Below, piece after piece: positions 1 to 5,703 of a DNA stretch of 5,998 nucleotides (position 1 is the first letter of the stretch; every line of letters begins with the position of its first letter). The notes below the pieces were generated by a model that saw only the letters and a list, made by a program, of their open reading frames with translations, did not search any database and had not been told where the DNA came from. The position numbers and the translations under genes were made by a program. Source of the DNA: Methanocorpusculum sp. (lineage in GTDB: Archaea; Halobacteriota; Methanomicrobia; Methanomicrobiales; Methanocorpusculaceae). The stretch spans positions 1 to 5,998 of the forward strand of contig JAGARL010000127.1 of NCBI GenBank assembly GCA_017622255.1. Reading direction: 5' to 3'.

Positions 1-5
1 CGTGA

Positions 6-16
6 TATTTAAATTT
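6..16 (+). promoter_or_regulatory. Probable TATA box of the secreted-protein gene
   Basis: The AT-only stretch TATTTAAATTT resembles an archaeal TATA box. A start of transcription about 25 bp downstream (near 35-38) would leave a leader of roughly 28 nt before the ATG at 65. This supports a start at 65 and makes the in-frame GTG at position 2, which lies upstream of this box, very unlikely to be the real start. It is inferred from position and composition only. Confidence 0.45.
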
Positions 17-51
17 AGACCTCCTATTTTTTTCACTGTTAAGAAATATTC

Positions 52-55
52 GGAG
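52..55 (+). promoter_or_regulatory. Shine-Dalgarno site that decides the start at 65
   Basis: GGAG lies 9 nt before the ATG at 65, which is good spacing. Relative to the other in-frame ATG at 56 it is immediately adjacent and could not act as a ribosome binding site. This favours the start at 65. Confidence 0.5.
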
Positions 56-64
56 ATGAGTTTC

Positions 65-895
65 ATGCTCTCTGAAAAGCTCCCGGAAAACCGGCTTTCT
101 GCCGGAAAATCTCTTCACAGAAGAGGTTCAGTATCGTCCTTCCTGAAACTGTCCGCACTTGGCATCCTGCTCTTTGCAGTTTTGTGTATGCTTCCGGTAT
201 CCGCCTCGCCGCTTGACGGAGAGGTTTTGCCGTCTGCGGAACGGGATTTGGGCGAGACAGCCGAGCTGGAGCGGATGAACCGTGAGGCGGTGCTTGATGT
301 CAATCCTCACTTCAACTCCATGCTTCCGGTAACTCCGCGTGAGTTAAAGCAGCGCAGTTCGCAGAAGAAACTGCTTTCCCCCGAATATCAGTCCTATGCA
401 GAAAACGGTCATCCGGTTCTCTTTGCAGAAAGCCCGGTTGTTACCGGCATGTCTCTTCCAGACGGCGTCACTGGTGTTGTTCATCTGCTGACCAGATCAG
501 ATGATGCAGGGCCGAAGTGCCGCGAAGTCTATGATGTTTTTGAGCTCTCGCTGGACAACTATCCGCAGGGCCTGGAAGCGGTTATCCGCTATACCATCCC
601 GCTGGAAGAAATTGAAGAGAGCGGAAACTCTCCAGGCGACATCTCTCTCTATTTCTCTGACGGCGAGAACTGGGAGAAGCTTCCAACAGTATACTATATG
701 GACTCATCCCAGGCATTTTTTGAATCCGTCACCACCTCGCTTGGTGTTTTTGCCATTGTACTCGATGAGTGTGAGTCCGAAGTGGAATCTGTGCATCTCC
801 CTTCCCGTTCTCTGGAGCCGGGAAAGATTGTGCTGGACATCTCTCCGGTTTGCATATTAACGCATCCGGTATCCTACACGGTGACTGCAGACTGA
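65..895 (+). CDS. Secreted protein with a PGF-pre-PGF-like domain, function unknown
   Basis: The start at 65 gives 276 residues. The N-terminus looks like a long signal peptide: basic residues (K15, R19, R20, K28), a hydrophobic core at about 29-43, and a likely cleavage site near VSAS (45-48), so export is expected. Residues 49-122 are polar and unrecognised. Residues about 123-234 resemble the PGF-pre-PGF domain of secreted and surface proteins of methanogenic archaea: an opening LPDGVTG block, a Y-x-V/F-x-E/L strand, the RYTIPLEEIE block, then an ISLYF...WEKLPT block and a closing FAI. Family members usually carry further surface repeats and often a PGF-CTERM anchor. Here the last 42 residues show neither anchor nor transmembrane helix, so the protein may be released or may be a shortened family member. 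The domain call is by eye from remembered family patterns. Codon choice is less biased than in the downstream fdh genes, suggesting ordinary or low expression. It appears to be a single-gene unit. Confidence 0.65.
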   Translation: MLSEKLPENRLSAGKSLHRRGSVSSFLKLSALGILLFAVLCMLPVSASPLDGEVLPSAERDLGETAELERMNREAVLDVNPHFNSMLPVTPRELKQRSSQKKLLSPEYQSYAENGHPVLFAESPVVTGMSLPDGVTGVVHLLTRSDDAGPKCREVYDVFELSLDNYPQGLEAVIRYTIPLEEIEESGNSPGDISLYFSDGENWEKLPTVYYMDSSQAFFESVTTSLGVFAIVLDECESEVESVHLPSRSLEPGKIVLDISPVCILTHPVSYTVTAD

Positions 896-900
896 CCATC

Positions 901-934
901 TTTCCTTTTTTGCAGGGTCTTTTGTTTACCTTTT
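901..934 (+). terminator. T-rich terminator after the secreted-protein gene
   Basis: Right after the stop codon (893-895) the + strand carries clustered T-runs: T3-CC-T6, then TTTT, TTT and TTTT, spaced over 34 bp with no strong hairpin. U-tracts alone are enough for archaeal intrinsic termination, so this is a plausible end for the upstream transcript. Confidence 0.45.
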
Positions 935-1060
935 GCGCGCGATATCTATTGTGTGTGGTTATCATTTTTGAATTGTTGCTGACTTTTGATTAACTCGTAT
1001 GTCGCAACTCTCTGGAGTGACCCACTGATATTACTCAAAACAGCAGGTTTGGCAGACAGG

Positions 1061-1070
1061 GTTAAATACT
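1061..1070 (+). promoter_or_regulatory. TATA box of the fdhAB operon
   Basis: GTTAAATACT is the best TATA-like element in the 211-bp gap. Its centre lies about 41 bp before the fdhA ATG, predicting a transcription start near 1090 and a leader of about 17 nt that just contains the ribosome binding site. The minus-strand nifB promoter has almost the same core, TTAAATAC, which supports this as the genome's TATA type. The rest of the gap (935-1060) holds only an imperfect dyad at 1001-1021 that might bind a regulator. Confidence 0.6.
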
Positions 1071-1094
1071 CTCCACGCTGAAAATTATGTATCC

Positions 1095-1099
1095 GAGGT
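1095..1099 (+). promoter_or_regulatory. Ribosome binding site of fdhA
   Basis: GAGGT matches the core of the archaeal anti-Shine-Dalgarno complement and sits 7 nt before the ATG at 1107, confirming that start. Confidence 0.65.
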
Positions 1100-1106
1100 T
1101 TAATCC

Positions 1107-3170
1107 ATGGAAATTAAGTTTGTTACTACAACCTGTCCATACTGTGGATCCGGATGTTCTTTCAACTTAGTCGTAAAAGACGGAAAGATCGTCGATACAC
1201 AGCCATGCCAGAGAGGTCCGGTTAACGAGGGTAAGCTCTGTCCGAAAGGTGTATTCGGATTCGAGTTCATCAACTCTCCAGACCGCCTGACCACCCCGCT
1301 CGTTCGCAAGAACGGCGAGTTAGTACCGGCATCCTGGGACGAAGCACTCGCAGTCATTGCAGAGAACTTCGCAAAGTACCAGCCGGATGAGTTTGCAGTT
1401 ATCTCTTCTGCACGCTGCTGTAACGAAGACAACTACGCAATGCAGAAGTTCGCACGTATTGTCTTAAAGACTCCAAACATCGACCACTGTGCACGTCTCT
1501 GCCACGCACCGACCGTCGCCGGTCTCGCAAAGGTCTTTGGTTCCGGTGCATCCACCAACTCCTTTGACGACCTTGCAATCGCAGATCTCGTTTTCATCAT
1601 TGGTTCCAACAACTTTGAGGCACACCCGCTTGCTGCACGCAGAATCATGCAGGCAAAGGAAAAGGGAGCACACATCATCGTCTGCGACCCGCGCCGCACT
1701 CCGACTGCAAAGCAGGCAGAGCTTCACATCCAGCACAGACCGGGAACTGATATCCAGCTCCTCAACTGTCTCATGAAGAACATCATCGAGAACGACTGGA
1801 TTGACCACGAATTCGTCGAGAACAGAACTCTCGGATACGAAGACCTCAAAGCATGTGTCACTCAGGACAAATACTCCATCGAGAACACCGCAAAGGTCTG
1901 TGGAATCCCAGAGGAGTCCATCAAGCAGGCTCTTGAGTGGCTCCACGAGTGCCAGCACAAGACCGCATTCGTCCACTGTCTCGGTATCACCCAGCACACC
2001 GTTGGTGTCGACAACGTTCGCTCTATCGCCTTCGTCCAGACTCTCCTTGGAAACATCGGAAAGCCGGGATGCGGTGTCAACGCACTCCGCGGTCAGAACA
2101 ATGTTCAGGGATCCTGTGATATGGGAGCACTGCCGAACGTATACGCCGGCTACTTCTCTGTCATGAACCCGGACCTTGCAAAGAAGGTCGCAGACTACTG
2201 GGGCGTCGAGTCCATCCCGCAGGGCAAGCTCGGTCTCCACATTCCGGAAATGCTCGACACGCTCTACGAGCACCCGGACCAGGTCAAGTGTATGTACCTG
2301 ATGGGTGAGAACCCGGTTATCTCTGACCCGAACTCCAAGATGGTCGAACAGGCAATGGAGAACTGTGAGTTCCTTGTTGTCCAGGATATCTTCGAGACCG
2401 AAACCTCCAGATACGCAGATGTTGTCCTTCCGGGATCCTGCTACGCAGAGGAAGACGGTACCCAGACCAACGCAGAACGCCGTGTCCAGAGATTCAGAAA
2501 GGCACAGGATGCACCGGGAGAGTCCAAGCTCGACTGGGAAATCATGAAGATGATTGCAGAGAAGATGGGCTACGGCCAGTACTTCCAGTGGGAGACCTCC
2601 GAGGATGTCTTCAACGAGATGCGCGGAATCACCCCGCAGTACGCAGGTATCACCTACGCAAAGCTCGAGGGAGACGGTATCCAGTGGCCATGTCCGACTG
2701 AGGACCACCCGGGAACTGCAATTCTCCACATCAACGAGTTCGCAGGCATGCCGGAAGGCAAGGCAGCACTCGAAGCAGTCGAACACCGCGAACCGGCTGA
2801 GGTCGTTGACGAGGAATACCCGATCTGGCTCACCACCGGTGCAACCATCTGGCACTGGCCAAGCGGATCTATGACCCGCAGATGCGAGCAGCTCGACAAG
2901 GACGCACCGACCGCATGGCTCGAGATCAACGTCAAGGACGCAGAGAAATACGGCGTCAAGGACGGAGAGACTGTTGTACTCTACTCTCGCCGCGGCGAAG
3001 TCGAAGTCGCAGCACGCGTTATCCCGGACATCAAGGAAGGCGTTTTCTTCATGCCGTTCCACTTCACCGAAGCACGTGCAAACTTAGTTACGAACACTGC
3101 ATACGACCCAGTCTCCAGAACTCCGGAGTTCAAGGTCTGTGCTGTTAACATCAGAAAGAAGGAGGCCTAA
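1107..3170 (+). CDS. fdhA: Formate dehydrogenase catalytic subunit alpha, cysteine type
   Basis: At 687 residues this is a full-length molybdopterin oxidoreductase. It oxidises formate to CO2 at a Mo or W bis-pterin guanine dinucleotide centre in the cytoplasm and passes electrons to FdhB. The N-terminus binds one 4Fe-4S cluster through C10, C13, C17 and C45, followed by K47, the conserved lysine thought to relay electrons. The active-site block HCARLCHAPTVAGL places C132 (codon TGC at 1500-1502) where E. coli FdhF has selenocysteine 140, with H133 as the partner histidine. So this is a Cys enzyme, like that of Methanobacterium formicicum and unlike the Sec forms of Methanococcus. Further family blocks are GITQHTVG, the GNIGKPGCGVN stretch with the following RGQNNVQG, and MGENP. 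A C-terminal pterin-dinucleotide binding domain spans about 570-685. Strong preference for C-ending codons suggests high expression. The stop lies 2 bp before fdhB. No frameshift is seen. Neither the metal nor the exact acceptor can be read from sequence. Confidence 0.95.
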   Translation: MEIKFVTTTCPYCGSGCSFNLVVKDGKIVDTQPCQRGPVNEGKLCPKGVFGFEFINSPDRLTTPLVRKNGELVPASWDEALAVIAENFAKYQPDEFAVISSARCCNEDNYAMQKFARIVLKTPNIDHCARLCHAPTVAGLAKVFGSGASTNSFDDLAIADLVFIIGSNNFEAHPLAARRIMQAKEKGAHIIVCDPRRTPTAKQAELHIQHRPGTDIQLLNCLMKNIIENDWIDHEFVENRTLGYEDLKACVTQDKYSIENTAKVCGIPEESIKQALEWLHECQHKTAFVHCLGITQHTVGVDNVRSIAFVQTLLGNIGKPGCGVNALRGQNNVQGSCDMGALPNVYAGYFSVMNPDLAKKVADYWGVESIPQGKLGLHIPEMLDTLYEHPDQVKCMYLMGENPVISDPNSKMVEQAMENCEFLVVQDIFETETSRYADVVLPGSCYAEEDGTQTNAERRVQRFRKAQDAPGESKLDWEIMKMIAEKMGYGQYFQWETSEDVFNEMRGITPQYAGITYAKLEGDGIQWPCPTEDHPGTAILHINEFAGMPEGKAALEAVEHREPAEVVDEEYPIWLTTGATIWHWPSGSMTRRCEQLDKDAPTAWLEINVKDAEKYGVKDGETVVLYSRRGEVEVAARVIPDIKEGVFFMPFHFTEARANLVTNTAYDPVSRTPEFKVCAVNIRKKEA
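3161..3165 (+). promoter_or_regulatory. Ribosome binding site of fdhB inside the end of fdhA
   Basis: GGAGG lies in the last codons of fdhA, 7 nt before the fdhB ATG at 3173. A full-strength site of its own suggests fdhB starts independently rather than only by coupling, in line with equal amounts of the two subunits. Confidence 0.7.
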
Positions 3171-3172
3171 AA

Positions 3173-4429
3173 ATGTCAGCAAAAGGCGATATGTTCTACG
3201 CATGGACTACCGATGCGGGAATCAAAGGCGAATGCGGAGGAGCTGTTACCGCAATCCTCAAGAATCTGCTTGCATCCGGCACTGTTGACATGGTCTTAAC
3301 CGTCAAGAAGGGTGTCGATGTATACGACCCGGTACCGGCATTCATTACCGACCCGGCAGAACTTGACAAGTGCGCAGGTTCCCTCCACTGCGGTACTCTG
3401 CTTCTCCCGAAGCTCATCAAGAAGTACCTCGGCGGTGCAAAGGACATCAAGGTCGCAGTTACCTGCAAGGGCTGTGACGCAAAAGCAATGTACGAGCTTG
3501 CAAAGCGTAACCAGATCAACATGGACAACGTTGTCATGATTGGTCTGAACTGCGGTGGTTCTATCCCGCCAATGCAGGCACGCCGCATGATTAAGGAAAA
3601 GTACGGTGTCAACCCGGACTCTGTCTTCAAGGAGGAGATTGACAAGGGACAGTTCATCATCGAGTACACCGATGAGAACGGTGCACACCAGACCAAGGGT
3701 ATCAAGATCGACGAGCTCGAGGAAGAAGGCCTTGGCCGCAGAAAGAACTGCCAGCGCTGTGAGACCAAGATTCCGCGCCAGTGCGACCTCGCATGCGGAA
3801 ACTGGGGTGTCTTCGGTGAGAAGGCAGGCAAGGCAACCTTTGTTGAAGTTTGCTCCGAGAAGGGTGCAGCAGTCTTTGACGCAGCAGTAAACGCAGGCGT
3901 TATCCAGACCGCAGCTCCGGAAGCAAAGGGTCTCGAGATTCGCGCAAAGATCGAGAAGACCATGGTCAACATGGGTAAGAAAGGACAGGAAAAGCAGTTC
4001 GCAGAACTCGGCGAGGGTCAGGAGAGACTCGAGAAGATTATGCGTGCAACCAGCAAGTGTATCAAGTGCTACTCTTGTATCGAAGCATGTCCGATCTGCT
4101 ACTGTGTTGAGTGTTCCACCAAGAAGCCGCACCTGGTTCGCCCGGGAATTGTCCCGCCGGACTTCATGTTCCAGATGATCCGCTTCGCACACATCGCAGA
4201 CTCTTGTGTCAACTGCGGTCAGTGTACCGAACTTTGTCCGATGGACATCCCGAACTCCCTCTTCATGCACGCCCAGCAGGTCGAGCTTGAGAAGATGTTC
4301 GGCCACAAGCCGGGATACGACATGGAGCTTCCGGTCCTCGCCTTCGCAGAAGAAGCAGACGAGCGTGCCAGACTCAACGCAACCGGCTCCGACATGATCT
4401 ACGAGAACGTGTTTGGACAGGAAGAGTAA
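3173..4429 (+). CDS. fdhB: Formate dehydrogenase beta subunit, F420-reducing (FrhB/FdhB family)
   Basis: This 418-residue iron-sulfur flavoprotein partners FdhA and, in the known family, reduces coenzyme F420. The FrhB/FdhB N-terminal region opens with the GECGGAVT segment (19-26), followed by cysteines C67, C73, C98, C101 and C127 in conserved blocks (TCKGCDAK, LNCGGS). The central region carries C193, C196, C204 and C208, a likely 4Fe-4S ligand set. The C-terminus holds two ferredoxin-type motifs: C296-x2-C299-x2-C302-x3-C306, with extra C309, C311 and C314, and C345-x2-C348-x2-C351-x3-C355-P. Two C-terminal clusters are the rule for FdhB and distinguish it from the shorter hydrogenase subunit FrhB. 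The gene follows fdhA after 2 bp and shares its strong codon bias. No formate transporter (fdhC) or hdr gene is next to it. Family assignment is secure; direct F420 reduction rather than electron delivery to heterodisulfide reductase is inferred. Confidence 0.93.
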   Translation: MSAKGDMFYAWTTDAGIKGECGGAVTAILKNLLASGTVDMVLTVKKGVDVYDPVPAFITDPAELDKCAGSLHCGTLLLPKLIKKYLGGAKDIKVAVTCKGCDAKAMYELAKRNQINMDNVVMIGLNCGGSIPPMQARRMIKEKYGVNPDSVFKEEIDKGQFIIEYTDENGAHQTKGIKIDELEEEGLGRRKNCQRCETKIPRQCDLACGNWGVFGEKAGKATFVEVCSEKGAAVFDAAVNAGVIQTAAPEAKGLEIRAKIEKTMVNMGKKGQEKQFAELGEGQERLEKIMRATSKCIKCYSCIEACPICYCVECSTKKPHLVRPGIVPPDFMFQMIRFAHIADSCVNCGQCTELCPMDIPNSLFMHAQQVELEKMFGHKPGYDMELPVLAFAEEADERARLNATGSDMIYENVFGQEE

Positions 4430-4446
4430 ACAGGAATCCCTGTTTA
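4427..4446 (+). repeat. Perfect 8-bp hairpin overlapping the fdhB stop codon
   Basis: The arms TAAACAGG (4427-4434) and CCTGTTTA (4439-4446) pair perfectly around a 4-nt AATC loop. The first arm contains the TAA stop codon of fdhB. No strong T-run follows directly, so it fits an mRNA 3'-end stabiliser or weak pause site better than a terminator. Confidence 0.55.
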
Positions 4447-4475
4447 CCCTCAAAATCTTTTAACTTAAGCCTCAT

Positions 4476-4531
4476 AAACAGCGTGCCGCACCAAAATAGC
4501 ATGGGACGGTGCGGGCACGGCTGTTTTTTTT
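4476..4531 (+). terminator. Hairpin and T-run terminator of the fdhAB operon
   Basis: The left arm (4476-4492) reads AAACAGC, GTGCC, GCACC. The right arm (4508-4526) reads GGTGC, GGCAC, GCTGTTT with single unpaired G residues near 4513 and 4519. The loop is about 15 nt. The stem is roughly 17 bp, GC-rich in the middle, and is followed by eight T residues at 4524-4531, with more T-runs to about 4555. This is a strong intrinsic terminator shape, unusual in archaea in having both hairpin and U-tract. Confidence 0.75.
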
Positions 4532-4550
4532 ATTTTGATTGTTTTTTGTT

Positions 4551-4652
4551 TTTGGGTAATTTCTTTATCACTGTAGGGGCGTTTTTCGCGTGGCTTTCGT
4601 GTGAATTTCGCGTAGGAAAAACGCTCCTACAGTGATAAAGAAATTACCCAAA
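4551..4652. repeat. Near-perfect 36-bp inverted repeat with 30-nt loop
   Basis: The arms 4551-4586 and 4617-4652 are complementary over 36 bp with one non-Watson-Crick pair (G4578 opposite T4625, a G-U wobble in RNA from the + strand). The loop is 4587-4616. T-rich sequence before and A-rich sequence after add weaker pairing out to about 4539-4664. It lies between two convergent genes and encodes nothing. It could be a shared structure separating fdhB and nifB transcription, or a small non-autonomous mobile element with terminal inverted repeats. No clear target-site duplication is visible at the ends. Confidence 0.85.
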
Positions 4653-4655
4653 TAT

Positions 4656-4674
4656 AAAAAAAAAAAGAAAAAAA
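4656..4674 (-). terminator. T-tract terminator of nifB
   Basis: On the minus strand the nifB stop codon is followed at once by seven T, one C and eleven T. Such U-tracts end transcription in archaea without a hairpin. The inverted repeat at 4551-4652 comes after the tract, so it is not needed as a classical hairpin-then-U terminator for nifB. Confidence 0.65.
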
Positions 4675-5598
4675 TTAGAGTCCGCCGGAACATCCGCCGC
4701 CGGAGCCGTCGCCTTTGCCGCAGCAGCCGAACTCGCCCTGCACGTCTTTGCCTAATAGACCGACAGCGTCTGCTCTGCATCTCTGGCAGTGGCGCATCTG
4801 GCGGACGTACGGGGCACAGAGTTCGTGCATCCTTGCCTTGTCTGCCGGGGTTGGCGGGACAATGTCCTTGAACTTGTACTGCGGAATCACCGGGATGATG
4901 TTATAGTTAAAGACACCAAGTGCTCCGACCTTCTTGGCGATTTCCGGGATGTGCTCGTCGTTGATTCCCGGGATATAGACGGTATTAATCTTGACAAGCA
5001 TGCCGCGCTTGACAGCCTCTTCAATACCTTTTAACTGCTGGGATAAGAGCAGTTCGGCTGCCTCTAAGCCGTGGTATTTCTTACCCTCATACTCGACAAA
5101 GGAGTAAATCTTCTCGCCGATTGAAGGGTCGATAGCATTTAAGGTGACGGTGATATTCTTGACATTGTACTTTTCCAGAAGGTCAATCTTGTCTGGAAGG
5201 AGCAGTCCGTTGGTGCTGATACAGAGGATGGTGTCCGGGTATTTTTCGTGGACAAGGCGGAGCGTCTCGAAGGTCTCCTCATTTGCGAGCGGGTCTCCCG
5301 GTCCTGCGATACCGACAACCTTGATGTGTTTCATGCGGTCGACGACCTCGTCGATTCTCTCGAGTGCGTCTCCCGGTTTGAGAATTTCGCTGGCAACACC
5401 CGGTCTTGACTCGTTGACGCAGTCAAAATCACGGACACAGTAGTTACACTGGATATTACATTTTGGAGCTACTGCTACGTGACAGCGGCCAAACTTGTGG
5501 CGGGCATCCTGGCTGTAGCAGGGATGCTCGTTAATCCGCCGCAGGGTGTCCGGGTCGTACGGAAGGTCTGCGGGGTTTTGCAGTGTTTTCTCGTCCAT
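4675..5598 (-). CDS. nifB: NifB, radical SAM FeMo-cofactor core synthase
   Basis: This 307-residue protein is a radical SAM enzyme that fuses two 4Fe-4S units and inserts carbide to make NifB-co (8Fe-9S-C), the precursor of nitrogenase cofactors. The block HPCYSQDARHK (25-35), then HVAVAPKCNIQCNYC with C47-x3-C51-x2-C54 for the SAM cluster, then C60 and NESRPG (62-67), is diagnostic of NifB. GIAGPGDPL (96-104) is a typical radical SAM glycine-rich segment. C126 in LCISTNG and C271/C274 in CQRCRADAVGLLG are further family cysteines, expected with H25, C27 and C60 to hold the substrate clusters. The protein ends soon after and lacks the NifX domain of many bacterial NifB, as in other archaea. 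The tail (about 288-307) is rich in Gly and has C292, C293 and C303. No other nif gene is visible, so the physiological role is open. The start is supported by the HPC block spacing; the promoter suggests little or no leader. Confidence 0.92.
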   Translation of the reverse strand: MDEKTLQNPADLPYDPDTLRRINEHPCYSQDARHKFGRCHVAVAPKCNIQCNYCVRDFDCVNESRPGVASEILKPGDALERIDEVVDRMKHIKVVGIAGPGDPLANEETFETLRLVHEKYPDTILCISTNGLLLPDKIDLLEKYNVKNITVTLNAIDPSIGEKIYSFVEYEGKKYHGLEAAELLLSQQLKGIEEAVKRGMLVKINTVYIPGINDEHIPEIAKKVGALGVFNYNIIPVIPQYKFKDIVPPTPADKARMHELCAPYVRQMRHCQRCRADAVGLLGKDVQGEFGCCGKGDGSGGGCSGGL

Positions 5599-5621
5599 AC
5601 TATTCCTATTTGGTTTACAGG

Positions 5622-5629
5622 TATTTAAG
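5622..5629 (-). promoter_or_regulatory. TATA box of nifB
   Basis: Read on the minus strand this is CTTAAATA, continuing as CCTG. Its centre is about 27 bp before the nifB ATG, so transcription would begin at or just before the start codon, giving a leaderless or very short-leader mRNA. An AGGA at 5604-5607, 5 nt from the ATG, looks like a Shine-Dalgarno site but might not be in the transcript. Confidence 0.6.
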
Positions 5630-5658
5630 GGATGGTTTTGTGTACCTGAAAGGATACT

Positions 5659-5666
5659 CTTTATAC
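5659..5666 (+). promoter_or_regulatory. TATA box of the TPR gene
   Basis: CTTTATAC sits about 41 bp before the ATG at 5704, predicting a start of transcription near 5688 and a leader of about 16 nt holding the AGGAG site. The geometry matches the fdhA promoter. It continues as CTGC, so that ATACCTG is shared with the divergent nifB TATA region. Confidence 0.55.
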
Positions 5667-5690
5667 CTGCAGAAGAAATACTTACACATC

Positions 5691-5695
5691 AGGAG
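5691..5695 (+). promoter_or_regulatory. Ribosome binding site of the TPR gene
   Basis: AGGAG lies 8 nt before the ATG at 5704 and fixes that start, which would otherwise be uncertain because the gene is cut by the window end. Confidence 0.65.
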
Positions 5696-5703
5696 ACAGC
5701 AAC

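Noticed and set aside
2..64. Extension of the first gene to the GTG at position 2
   Set aside because: The GTG lies ahead of a good TATA box and lacks a visible ribosome binding site, and the extension would put 21 extra residues before the signal peptide. ATG at 65 has a well-spaced GGAG.
1464..3062. Open frame of 532 codons antisense to fdhA
   Set aside because: It has no recognisable domain and an unusual Leu/Val/Cys/Asp-rich composition. It arises because fdhA's preference for C-ending codons removes stops from the opposite strand. The sense frame is an unmistakable FdhA.
3296..4453. Open frame of 385 codons antisense to fdhB
   Set aside because: Same cause as for fdhA; the sense frame has all FdhB cysteine motifs and the antisense product resembles nothing.
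4584..4616. CRISPR-like array
   Set aside because: Three 11-nt units with no spacers are far too short and are contiguous; no cas gene is near.
4568..4871. Small Arg-rich open frames across the inverted repeat and the 3' end of nifB
   Set aside because: Low-complexity products (poly-Lys, poly-Phe, Arg runs) overlapping nifB and the T-tract, with no ribosome binding site or family resemblance.
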